Positions 52,361 to 60,068 of a stretch of 64,000 nucleotides of DNA are shown in pieces. The notes under the pieces are model-generated. The model did no database searches. It was not told the DNA's origin and saw only the letters and a program-made list of their open reading frames with translations. Origin of the DNA: Parahaliea maris (GTDB lineage: Bacteria > Pseudomonadota > Gammaproteobacteria > Pseudomonadales > Halieaceae); contig NZ_VRZA01000006.1 of NCBI RefSeq assembly GCF_008064665.1, positions 204,923-268,922 of the forward strand, read 5' to 3'. The position numbers were made by a program, and so were the translations under genes. Numbering within the stretch: the first letter of the stretch is position 1; each line of letters opens with the position of its first letter.

Positions 52361-52828
52361 ATGAAAAAACTTGTTAGCGCCTCACTGCTCACTGCACTGC
52401 TCGGTGCCGGTAGCTTCGCCACCGCACAGGAGATCAAGCGGGAGGGAGAGGGCAAACTGTTCTATACCACGATCGAGATTCCCGCGGGGGCCGAAACACT
52501 TTATCTGAGCGGTTCTGGCGCCTCACCCGAGGAAGACGGTTCCTGGGGGGATATGGAAGCCCAGGCGATCGACACCCTGGAAAAGTTCAAGAAAACCCTG
52601 GAGAGCCGCGGTTGGTCCATGTCAGACGTGGTCCAGGTGCGGGTTTTCGCCGTAGCAGGTGAAGACGGCGAACTCGATTTCGCAGGCTTCAACCGCGGGT
52701 ATATGCAGTTCTTCGGCACCGGGGAAAACCCTACCAAGCCGGTGCGCTCATTCGTGCAGGTGGCAGACCTGGTAGTGGACGGCTGGCTGCTCGAGATCGA
52801 GGTGCGGGCGGCGAGGATGCCCAAGTGA
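52361..52828 (+). CDS. Exported RidA-family (YjgF/YER057c/UK114) protein
   Basis: A 155-residue protein consisting of a signal peptide (MKKLVSASLLTALLGAGSFATAQ, about 1-22) and a complete RidA domain. Landmarks are LYLSGSGA, MEAQAIDTLEKFKKTLESRG, VQVRVFAVAGEDGELDFAGFN and the active-site stretch KPVRSFVQVADL, keeping the catalytic Arg, then LLEIEVRA with the conserved Glu. RidA hydrolyses reactive imines/enamines to ketones and ammonia and is normally cytoplasmic. Export together with an imine-producing oxidase suggests periplasmic imine hydrolysis. The ATG at 52361 begins the signal peptide and has AGGA upstream. Confidence 0.9.
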   Translation: MKKLVSASLLTALLGAGSFATAQEIKREGEGKLFYTTIEIPAGAETLYLSGSGASPEEDGSWGDMEAQAIDTLEKFKKTLESRGWSMSDVVQVRVFAVAGEDGELDFAGFNRGYMQFFGTGENPTKPVRSFVQVADLVVDGWLLEIEVRAARMPK

Positions 52829-52874
52829 GCAGAGGATTGTTTGTAACAGCGACCTTTTACTTCCGGACTGGATC

Positions 52875-53690
52875 ATGGGCACCGATATGTTGATGTTTCT
52901 CGCTCTGCTTTCGGGGGCTGGTATCGTGGCAGGCCTCACTGCAGGCCTGTTCGGAGTGGGCGGTGGCTTTGTGGTCGTCCCGGCCCTGCTGGCGGTATTC
53001 CCCTTCCTCACGGACCAGACGGATCACCTGATGCTGGTGGCGGTGGGGACATCACTGGCCACGATTGTGGTGTCCTCGGCACGTTCCATGTTTGCCCACG
53101 CCAAGCGCGGTGCCGTGGACTTCCAGGTGTTGAAGGACTGGTCGGTGTGGTTGCTGGTCGGTGTGGCGGGCGGCCTGCTGGTGGCGTCCTGGGTGGACGG
53201 CAATGAACTGATCATGGTGTTCGCCGTGGGAGTGCTGTTGTATTCCGTGTACTTCCTGTTTCCCGACATGTTCCAACGCTTCAAAGGCAAGCTGTCGATG
53301 CCTGAGGGCCGTGGACGGGCGTTGCTGGCCAGCGTGCTTGGCGGCTTCTCCGCCCTGCTCGGTATTGGTGGCGGCACCGTTACCGTGTTGACCATGGTGC
53401 TGTGCAACCGGCCGGTACACCAGGCGGTGGCGACGGCTTCCGGTGTCGGCGTGCTGATTGCCATTCCCGGGGCCATCGGCTTCATGCTGCTGGGCCTGGG
53501 TGCCGAAAACCTGCCCCAGGGCTCCATCGGTTATATCAATATCCCCGCGCTGGTGGCGGTGGCGGCCTTCTCCCTGGTGACTGCCCCCATCGGTGCCCGG
53601 CTGGCTCACAGCCTCGACGAGCGCCAACTCAAGCGCGCTTTTGGTATTTACCTGATCCTGGTGGCCGCGGCGATGTACGCCAAGGCCTGA
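52875..53690 (+). CDS. TSUP (TauE/SafE) family anion exporter
   Basis: A 271-residue membrane protein with about eight helices and the duplicated TSUP motif: AGLTAGLFGVGGGFVVVPAL (about 18-37) and SALLGIGGGTVTVLTMVLC (about 159-177). Members export sulfite, sulfonates or other organic anions. It starts 46 bases after the RidA-like gene and belongs to the same run. An acidic product of the neighbouring oxidation pathway, or a sulfur compound, is a possible substrate; the sequence does not decide. Confidence 0.9.
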   Translation: MGTDMLMFLALLSGAGIVAGLTAGLFGVGGGFVVVPALLAVFPFLTDQTDHLMLVAVGTSLATIVVSSARSMFAHAKRGAVDFQVLKDWSVWLLVGVAGGLLVASWVDGNELIMVFAVGVLLYSVYFLFPDMFQRFKGKLSMPEGRGRALLASVLGGFSALLGIGGGTVTVLTMVLCNRPVHQAVATASGVGVLIAIPGAIGFMLLGLGAENLPQGSIGYINIPALVAVAAFSLVTAPIGARLAHSLDERQLKRAFGIYLILVAAAMYAKA

Positions 53691-53722
53691 CCATCACGAT
53701 GACTCTCAAAAAGGAGCATGCC

Positions 53723-54874
53723 ATGTCTGTCTCGATGAACCGCAGAGTGTTTCTGGGTGCCGTTGCCGGTGCCGCCTCCCTGATGGCGGGTAGCCGCCTG
53801 GCGGAGGCAGCGACCGATAAATCATCCCCACTGCGTCCCAGTGTTCAATACGGCCCGCCGCCCGGGGTGGCGCGCCTGAACGCCAATGAAAACCCCTATG
53901 GGCCCAGTCCGGCTGCTCTCAAGGCGCTGGCGGAGGCGGGTGCCCAGGGTGCCTATTACGTTGGTGACAGCGTGAAAAAACTGATTTCCATGATCGCCGA
54001 GTATCACGGACTGAGCCCCGAGTACATTACGCTGAGCCCTGGTTCCAGCGGCGGCCTGGTGGCCGCGGCGGTGATGGCGGGGCAGAGCGGCAATATCCTC
54101 GGCCCGGACCTGTTCTGGGATACCACGTCCCGTGCGATCGAGCAGCAGGAGCTGGGCAAGATTGTGCGCACGCCGAAAACCGGTGATATGGGCATCGACC
54201 TCGACGCCATGTACGCGTCCATTGACGACAGTGTCTCCATGGTGCAGGTGACCAATCCCAACAACCCGACCGGTATGTTGCTGGATCCGGCAAAGATGCG
54301 TGATTTCTGTATCAAGGCATCGAAAAAAGCCGTGGTGCTGGCCGACGAGGCCTACAACGAGCTGACCGACATGCCGGAACAGAACAGCATGATCCCGCTG
54401 GTCAAGCAGGGCCACAATGTGATCGTTGCCCGCACTTTCTCCAAGATCTATGGCATGGCGGGCCTGCGGGTCGGTTACCTGATCGCCCAGCCCGAGGTCA
54501 TACAATCCATGGGTCGCTATGGTATCGGCTGGTATGGCCTGAACCAGGCGGGCCTGGCGGCTGCCATTGCCAGCTACGAGGATCACGCCTTCATGGACAT
54601 GTCGCGCGGCAAGATTCGCGAGGCGCGGGAAATGGTGACCGACGCGATCAAGGCCAACGGCCTGACGGCCCTGCCTTCCCAGACCAACTTCATGTTCGTG
54701 AACCTGGGTGACATCAACGCCGAGGCCTTCCGGGCGGGGATGGAGAAGGAGAAGGTGATGATCAGGGGCATTTACCGGGACTACAACAACTGGTCCCGTG
54801 TTAGTATGGGGCGCCTGGAAGATGTCCAGATGTACGTCAATGCCCTGCCCAAGGTACTCGATTCTCTCGCATAG
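53723..54874 (+). CDS. Tat-exported PLP-dependent aminotransferase (HisC-like, class I/II)
   Basis: A 383-residue enzyme. A twin-arginine signal NRRVFLGAVAGAASLMAG (residues 6-23) precedes an intact fold-type I aminotransferase: LNANENPYGPS, VTNPNNPTG, the Asp/Tyr pair in LADEAYNELTD, and the PLP Lys in TFSKIYGMAGLRVGYL (about 246). HisC-like enzymes are cytoplasmic; export of one is unusual but recurs in some proteobacteria. AAGGAG lies 6 bases before the ATG at 53723. Located in the amine-oxidase gene run, it could act on the same substrate family in the periplasm. Confidence 0.9.
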   Translation: MSVSMNRRVFLGAVAGAASLMAGSRLAEAATDKSSPLRPSVQYGPPPGVARLNANENPYGPSPAALKALAEAGAQGAYYVGDSVKKLISMIAEYHGLSPEYITLSPGSSGGLVAAAVMAGQSGNILGPDLFWDTTSRAIEQQELGKIVRTPKTGDMGIDLDAMYASIDDSVSMVQVTNPNNPTGMLLDPAKMRDFCIKASKKAVVLADEAYNELTDMPEQNSMIPLVKQGHNVIVARTFSKIYGMAGLRVGYLIAQPEVIQSMGRYGIGWYGLNQAGLAAAIASYEDHAFMDMSRGKIREAREMVTDAIKANGLTALPSQTNFMFVNLGDINAEAFRAGMEKEKVMIRGIYRDYNNWSRVSMGRLEDVQMYVNALPKVLDSLA

Positions 54875-54934
54875 TCCTGAGACGGTGCCGAGATGGCACT
54901 GAAGTAGTGTCCAGGTAAACCCGTAGCGAACTTT

Positions 54935-54969
54935 CGGGGCCCGCACCTGTCCAACAGGCGCTGGCCCCG
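54935..54969 (+). terminator. Hairpin after the aminotransferase gene
   Basis: CGGGGCC (54935-54941) and GGCCCCG (54963-54969) pair, with CCTGT/ACAGG (54946-54950/54954-54958) inside. It lies between the aminotransferase stop and the RND operon start, marking a probable transcript boundary, but no T run follows. Confidence 0.5.
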
Positions 54970-54987
54970 TCGTCAATTTGTGAGCAG

Positions 54988-56061
54988 ATGAATACACCAA
55001 GATTCCTGGCCGTGGGCCTTGTCTTTATTGCCCTAGTCGCCCTTGTCGGTTGCGAAGAGTCCTCCGCGCCGGCTCCGCAACGCAGCGTGCGTTCGGTGCC
55101 GGTGGAGCTCTGGACTACCCAGCCATCCACCATCGAAGACCGCATCGAATCTGTCGCCACACTCAGCGCCTACGAGTCTGTCGCCCTGACAGCGCGGGTG
55201 AGCAGTGGCAAGGTCAGTGCGGTGCATTTCGAAGATGGCGACATCGTTGAAAAAGGCCAGCTGTTGCTGGAACTGGATCCAGCGGAGCCCGCCGCCCGTG
55301 TGCGCGAGGTGGAGGCCACCCTCCGTGAAGCGACTCTGGAACTCGAGCGCCTGGGCCGACTGGGCGCCGATATTTCTACCCGGGCTGCCATCGATATTGC
55401 CAAAGCTAACGTGGCCGCCGAGCAGGCGCGCCTCGATCAGGCCAAGGCCGTGTTGGCGGATCACAGGCTGTACGCCCCGTTCGCGGGTACGCTGGGATTC
55501 CGCCAGGTCAGTGTCGGCGCCCTGATTACTCCGGGAACCGTCGTTACTGAACTGGATGACACCCGCCGCCTGAAAATGGATTTCACCATCCCCGAAGTCT
55601 ACCTGTCTCGAATCAAGGTGGGAGACAGGGTGGAAGCCCACAGCCCCACTTGGCCCGGTGAGACCTTTATCGCCACGGTGCGCAGCGTGGGCACCCGGGT
55701 GGACCCGGTGACCCGGGCAGTGACCGTGCGCGGTGTGTTGGACAATAGTGACGGGCGACTGCGCCCGGGCATGTTGCTGACGATCGACCTGCTGGCGGGT
55801 GAAACCTCGGCCCTGGTACTGCCCGAGCAGAGCCTGATTCAGGACGGCCAGTCCAGCTACGTTTACAGCGTGGACAAGGACAGTCTCGCGGTACGGGTGC
55901 CGGTCGATGTGGCACGCAGGGTAGAAGGTGGCGTGGTCATCGAGAACGGCATTGAAGCCGGCCAGGTGGTGGTCATCCGGGGGCAGGTCAACCTGCGCCC
56001 CGGGATTCCCACCACGGCGGTAAACGCGACCGGGCAACTGGGGCAGGGTATCGCACCGTGA
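54988..56061 (+). CDS. RND efflux periplasmic adaptor (membrane fusion protein) lipoprotein
   Basis: A 357-residue adaptor with lipoprotein signal FLAVGLVFIALVALVGC (lipobox LVGC, Cys22). The lipoyl/hairpin region is LSAYESVALTARVSSGKVSAV and EDGDIVEKGQLLLELDPAEPA, with a coiled coil in REVEATLREATLELERL. The beta-barrel part has RLYAPFAGTLGFRQVSVGALITPG and LKMDFTIPEVYLSRI. It bridges the inner-membrane RND pump and an outer-membrane channel of the TolC type, which is not encoded here. Its stop overlaps the pump start by four bases (GTGA). Confidence 0.93.
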   Translation: MNTPRFLAVGLVFIALVALVGCEESSAPAPQRSVRSVPVELWTTQPSTIEDRIESVATLSAYESVALTARVSSGKVSAVHFEDGDIVEKGQLLLELDPAEPAARVREVEATLREATLELERLGRLGADISTRAAIDIAKANVAAEQARLDQAKAVLADHRLYAPFAGTLGFRQVSVGALITPGTVVTELDDTRRLKMDFTIPEVYLSRIKVGDRVEAHSPTWPGETFIATVRSVGTRVDPVTRAVTVRGVLDNSDGRLRPGMLLTIDLLAGETSALVLPEQSLIQDGQSSYVYSVDKDSLAVRVPVDVARRVEGGVVIENGIEAGQVVVIRGQVNLRPGIPTTAVNATGQLGQGIAP

Positions 56062-59000
56062 AGCTGTCTGATCTCTCGGTCCAGCGGCCGGTCTTTGCCA
56101 CCGTACTGGCCCTGCTGCTGGCGGTGTTCGGCGTCATGGCCTTCCTGCAACTTTCCACCCGGGAATATCCCGACGTGGCGATTCCCGCGGTGTCGGTCAG
56201 CACAGTCTACCGCGGTGCCGCGGCCGACGTTGTCGAGTCACGCATTACCCAGCCGCTCGAGGATGAACTGGGCGGTATCGAGGGGGTGCGAGCCATCCGC
56301 TCCAGCAGTATCGATGGGCGTTCCAACATCAATATCGAATTCGTGCTTTCCCGCGACCTGGATGCCGCCGCCAACGATGTGCGTGACAAGGTGTCCCGGG
56401 CCCTGGGTCGACTGCCACAGGAAGCTGAAAGCCCCACGGTATCAAAGGCGGACAGCGATGCCTCGCCGATCATCTTCATCAGCATCGAAGGCAGGAACAT
56501 GCCCCAGGTGGAAGTGGTCGACTACGCCGAGCGCTACCTGCGCGACCGCTTTGCCGCTGTTGACGGAGTGGCCTCGGTCAATACCTACGGCGGTGGTGCC
56601 CGCTCCATGCGCATCTGGATTGACCGTCACAAGCTGAATGCCCGGCGTCTGAGCATCGGGGACGTGATGGATGCCCTGCAGCGCGAGAATATCGAGTTGC
56701 CTGCGGGGCTTGTCGAGTCATCTGCGATGGAGTTTCCACTGCGTCTTCAGCGCGCCTACAGCAGTGAAGAGGACTTTCGTCAGCTGGTAGTGACGCGAGG
56801 CAGCGACGGCCACCTGGTGCGATTGGGCGAGGTAGCCCGGGTTGAACTGGGTAGTGAGAACACCCGTCGATTGTTCATCACCAATGGCCGTGAAAGTATG
56901 GCCCTGGGTGTGGTCAAGCAGTCCAACGCCAATACGGTGGAAGTGCTGGATGCTATCCACAAAGAGATTGAGGCCATTCGCGAGGATCTCCCCGAGGGGA
57001 TGGGTATCTCCTCGTCGGGCGACGCATCGGCCTTCATTCGCGCCGCTATCGGGGGTGTCTACTGGACTCTGCTGATCACCACCGGCCTGGTGGCGCTGGT
57101 GATCTTCCTGTTCCTCGGCGCGTTCCGTGCGACCCTGGTGCCGGTGGTGTGTATTCCACTGTCGCTGCTGGCCGGCTGTATTGCCCTGCTGGTGTTCGGA
57201 TACTCCATCAACCTGATTACCTTGCTGGCCATGGTATTGGCTATCGGCCTGGTGGTGGATGATGCCATTGTGGTTCTGGAGAACATTCACCGCCGTATCG
57301 AGGAGGGTGAGCCGCCCTTGCTGGCCGCCAGTCGCGGTGCAGGACAGGTTGGTTTTGCGGTTATCGCTACAACCGCCGTATTGCTGGCGGTGTTCACTCC
57401 CATTGTGTTCATGGAGGATATGACGGGACGGCTGTTCTCCGAGCTGGCTGTGGCCATCTGTGTTGCCGTGATCGCGTCGTCTGTGCTGGCCCTGAGCCTG
57501 GTGCCGATGCTGTGCAGCAAGTTGATGAGCGCCAAGGAGCGCAAATCGTGGCTGCATCGTGGCACGGACCGTTTTCTGGATGCGCTGGCGGAGGCCTACC
57601 GCCGCAGCCTGGATTGGAGTCTGCGGCACCCGCTGCTGATGCTTGCGGTGGTGCTGGGGGCTGTTGCTCTGGCCTGGAAGGAGGCCGGTGCCCTGCGCCT
57701 GGAGCAGGTGCCCATAGAAGACCAGGATACGGTGATGGTGATGGTTCGTGCGGACACCGGCACCAACATCGAGACCATGCGAGGGATCATCCAGGAGTTG
57801 CAGACACCCCTGTTGGAGCGGCAAAAAGACGGCACGATCCCACGAGTGCTGTTTGTCTCTCCCTTCCGCGGGGGCACCACCCCGGACTTCGCCTTCGCGC
57901 GGGTTTCGCTGGTGAGCCCAGGTGAGCGGGATTACTCCTCATTTGAACTGCGCGACGAGATGATGGGCTACTGGCGCGACTTGCCCGGCCTGTCGGTGAT
58001 GGCTTTCCTGCCCGCGGGGCTGGGTCAACGCGGTGCCAACACGCCGGTGGAGTTTGTGCTGCAGGGGCCGGACTACGAGAGCCTGGCGGAGTGGCGCGAT
58101 ACCGTGATAGCTGCGGCCGGCGATAGCGGGCTGTTTGGTAACCTGAATAGCGATCTGCGGGAAACCCAGCAGCAATTGCACGTCACCACGGACCTGGCCC
58201 GAGCTGCGGCCTTGGGTGTCAGCGCACGGGAGCTGGGTGAGGCACTGCAATCACTCATGGCGGAACAGCAGGCAACGACGTTCAGTGAGCGTGGTGAGGA
58301 GTATCCCGTCATCGTGCAACTGGAGCGTTCGCAGCGCGCCAGCCCGGACGACATCCGTAATATCTTCGTACGTGGTGATAGCGGTGAACTGGTACAACTG
58401 GCGAACCTGGTGTCGCTGGAAAGCGTGGCGAGTATCGCGGCCTTGCAGCGCTACAACCGCATGCGGGCCGTAACCATCGAGGGGAGCCTGGCGCCGGGTG
58501 TGGCTCTCGGCGATGCGCTGGCCTTCCTTGAAAATGTGGCTAAAACAGAATTGCCCCCGTCGGCGAAAGTGGATTACAAGGGCGAATCTCTGAACTACAA
58601 GGAATCCACAGGCGCCATCTATGCCACCTTTGGCATGGCGCTACTGGTGACCTTCCTGGTTATGGCGGCCCAGTTCGAGAGCTTCGTGCACCCCACCGTG
58701 ATCATGGTCACCGTTCCGCTGGCCATTGTCGGTGGGCTCGCAGGGCTGGTGATTACCGGGCAGTCGTTCAACATCTTCAGCCAGATTGGTCTGTTGATGC
58801 TGATTGGCATTGCCACCAAGAACGGGATATTGCTGGTGGAGTTTATCAACCAGCTGCGCGACGAGGGCATCGCCTTCAAGGAAGCCATCGTGCAGGCCTG
58901 CGGTCTGCGCCTGCGTCCGGTGCTGATGACCACCGTGTCCACCCTGGTGGGCGCCATGCCCCTGCTGCTCATGACCGGGCCGGGCTCCGCCAGCCGTAAT

Positions 59001-59150
59001 GTGCTCGGGGCCGTTATCCTCTTCGGGGTGGCAACGGCGACCCTGTTTACACTCTATGTAGTACCGGGGCTCTACAACCTGCTGGCGCGTCGCACTGGCT
59101 CACCGGGTGATATCGCCCGGCAGATGCAGGCGCTGGAAGGCCAGCACTGA
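56058..59150 (+). CDS. RND multidrug efflux permease (AcrB/HAE1 type)
   Basis: A 1030-residue proton-driven pump with 12 helices and two large periplasmic loops. The N-terminus LSDLSVQRPVFATVLALLLAVFG and YPDVAIPAVSVSTVYRGA are typical of HAE1 pumps. Helix 4 carries the proton-relay Asp pair in AIGLVVDDAIVVLENI (about 405), and helix 10 has its Lys counterpart region in GIATKNGILLVEFINQ (about 935). Likely substrates are drugs, dyes or detergents; none is indicated by context. It is coupled to the adaptor gene by a GTGA overlap. The outer-membrane partner must be elsewhere. Confidence 0.95.
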   Translation: MKLSDLSVQRPVFATVLALLLAVFGVMAFLQLSTREYPDVAIPAVSVSTVYRGAAADVVESRITQPLEDELGGIEGVRAIRSSSIDGRSNINIEFVLSRDLDAAANDVRDKVSRALGRLPQEAESPTVSKADSDASPIIFISIEGRNMPQVEVVDYAERYLRDRFAAVDGVASVNTYGGGARSMRIWIDRHKLNARRLSIGDVMDALQRENIELPAGLVESSAMEFPLRLQRAYSSEEDFRQLVVTRGSDGHLVRLGEVARVELGSENTRRLFITNGRESMALGVVKQSNANTVEVLDAIHKEIEAIREDLPEGMGISSSGDASAFIRAAIGGVYWTLLITTGLVALVIFLFLGAFRATLVPVVCIPLSLLAGCIALLVFGYSINLITLLAMVLAIGLVVDDAIVVLENIHRRIEEGEPPLLAASRGAGQVGFAVIATTAVLLAVFTPIVFMEDMTGRLFSELAVAICVAVIASSVLALSLVPMLCSKLMSAKERKSWLHRGTDRFLDALAEAYRRSLDWSLRHPLLMLAVVLGAVALAWKEAGALRLEQVPIEDQDTVMVMVRADTGTNIETMRGIIQELQTPLLERQKDGTIPRVLFVSPFRGGTTPDFAFARVSLVSPGERDYSSFELRDEMMGYWRDLPGLSVMAFLPAGLGQRGANTPVEFVLQGPDYESLAEWRDTVIAAAGDSGLFGNLNSDLRETQQQLHVTTDLARAAALGVSARELGEALQSLMAEQQATTFSERGEEYPVIVQLERSQRASPDDIRNIFVRGDSGELVQLANLVSLESVASIAALQRYNRMRAVTIEGSLAPGVALGDALAFLENVAKTELPPSAKVDYKGESLNYKESTGAIYATFGMALLVTFLVMAAQFESFVHPTVIMVTVPLAIVGGLAGLVITGQSFNIFSQIGLLMLIGIATKNGILLVEFINQLRDEGIAFKEAIVQACGLRLRPVLMTTVSTLVGAMPLLLMTGPGSASRNVLGAVILFGVATATLFTLYVVPGLYNLLARRTGSPGDIARQMQALEGQH

Positions 59151-59152
59151 CA

Positions 59153-59168
59153 GGGCGCTGCGGCGCCC
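59153..59168 (+). terminator. Terminator-like hairpin after the RND permease
   Basis: GGGCGC (59153-59158), loop TGCG, GCGCCC (59163-59168), followed within a few bases by TTTCC. It begins 3 bases after the permease stop and lies between convergent genes. Confidence 0.5.
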
Positions 59169-59201
59169 GCAGCTTTCCTATCCTTCATTGTTGCCAGGTG
59201 T

Positions 59202-59726
59202 TTATGTGCCGGCTTTGTATTCCGCCAGTACTGTTTCCCAAATGGTGTAGATCTCTTCGCCAAACAGGTAGAACGCCATCTCCAGGCTGTTGAACTCGTC
59301 TTCCAGGCTAACCCCCAGCGCAATTCTCGCCGCTTCATCCAGTGGATAGCCGTAAACACCACAGGAAATAGCAGGGATCGCCAGGCGCGAGCAACCGTGT
59401 TCCAGCGCCAGGCGATAGGTGCTGCGGTAGGCATCCGCCAGAAGCTGCGCGGGGTTGGCATCAATCCCGTAACGCGGCCCGACCGTGTGGATAACAAAGC
59501 GGGCCTTGAGTGCACCTGCCGCGGTTATCCGGGCCTCACCCGTCGGGCAGCGAACGCCGCTGACCTGGGGGACTTCCCTGCACGCCGCCAGCAGGGCGGG
59601 ACCGGCGGCCCGGTGGATGGCGCCGTCCACACCGCCTCCCCCCAGCATGACCTCGTTGGCGGCGTTGACGATGGCGTCTACTTCGGCGGTGGTGATGTCG
59701 CCCTGTAGTAGTTTCACTCGAGTCAT
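59202..59726 (-). CDS. Macro domain protein, O-acetyl-ADP-ribose deacetylase-like
   Basis: A 174-residue single macro domain. Signatures are [19 protein letters not shown] (about 5-23), [16 protein letters not shown] (about 27-42), [15 protein letters not shown] and the second loop [20 protein letters not shown]. The G-G-G-V-D-x-A-I-H loop and the Asn of N-A-A-N are the catalytic/ligand residues in YmdB-type enzymes, which deacetylate O-acetyl-ADP-ribose and remove ADP-ribose from proteins. The ATG at 59726 follows GAGGAAAG; a start 10 codons upstream is less likely. It is convergent with the RND operon. Confidence 0.92.
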   Translation of the reverse strand: MTRVKLLQGDITTAEVDAIVNAANEVMLGGGGVDGAIHRAAGPALLAACREVPQVSGVRCPTGEARITAAGALKARFVIHTVGPRYGIDANPAQLLADAYRSTYRLALEHGCSRLAIPAISCGVYGYPLDEAARIALGVSLEDEFNSLEMAFYLFGEEIYTIWETVLAEYKAGT

Positions 59727-59923
59727 GGCTCTTTCCTCTATTCTGCCATAACGCAATGGTACGTCCGTTCGGTTCAGAGGGGCAGCGTTCCCGCCGGATC
59801 TGCATTCTAGACCGTGAAGTCAGGCGCCGTTTTGAGTTCCTGCAGGCGGGAAAGCAATCGTGGGTTGAGATCACGCGATCGCCGAACTGAAATTTGCGTC
59901 AGATTTTGTCTTTGTGTCCAAAA

Positions 59924-59939
59924 TGTGACTTGCGTCACG
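59924..59939 (+). promoter_or_regulatory. CRP-like operator upstream of the RTX gene
   Basis: TGTGA-N6-TCACG (59924-59939) matches the CRP/Vfr consensus TGTGA-N6-TCACA at 9 of 10 defined positions. It lies 130 bases before the RTX start codon. The word TTGCGTCA occurs at 59894-59901 and again at 59930-59937, overlapping the site. The remaining bases of the 59727-60068 gap hold no gene; an A+T-rich stretch (59940-59970) probably contains the promoter. Confidence 0.55.
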
Positions 59940-60068
59940 CTAATTATCGCTAGTATTACCCTTATATCTGATTACTTGCCCACAACGCTTTGATATAACA
60001 CGTCGAAGTCATACTAATTCCAATGCAGAACTGCCCTTGTTGTTCAGGGATCACCTGGGAGCTCAATC

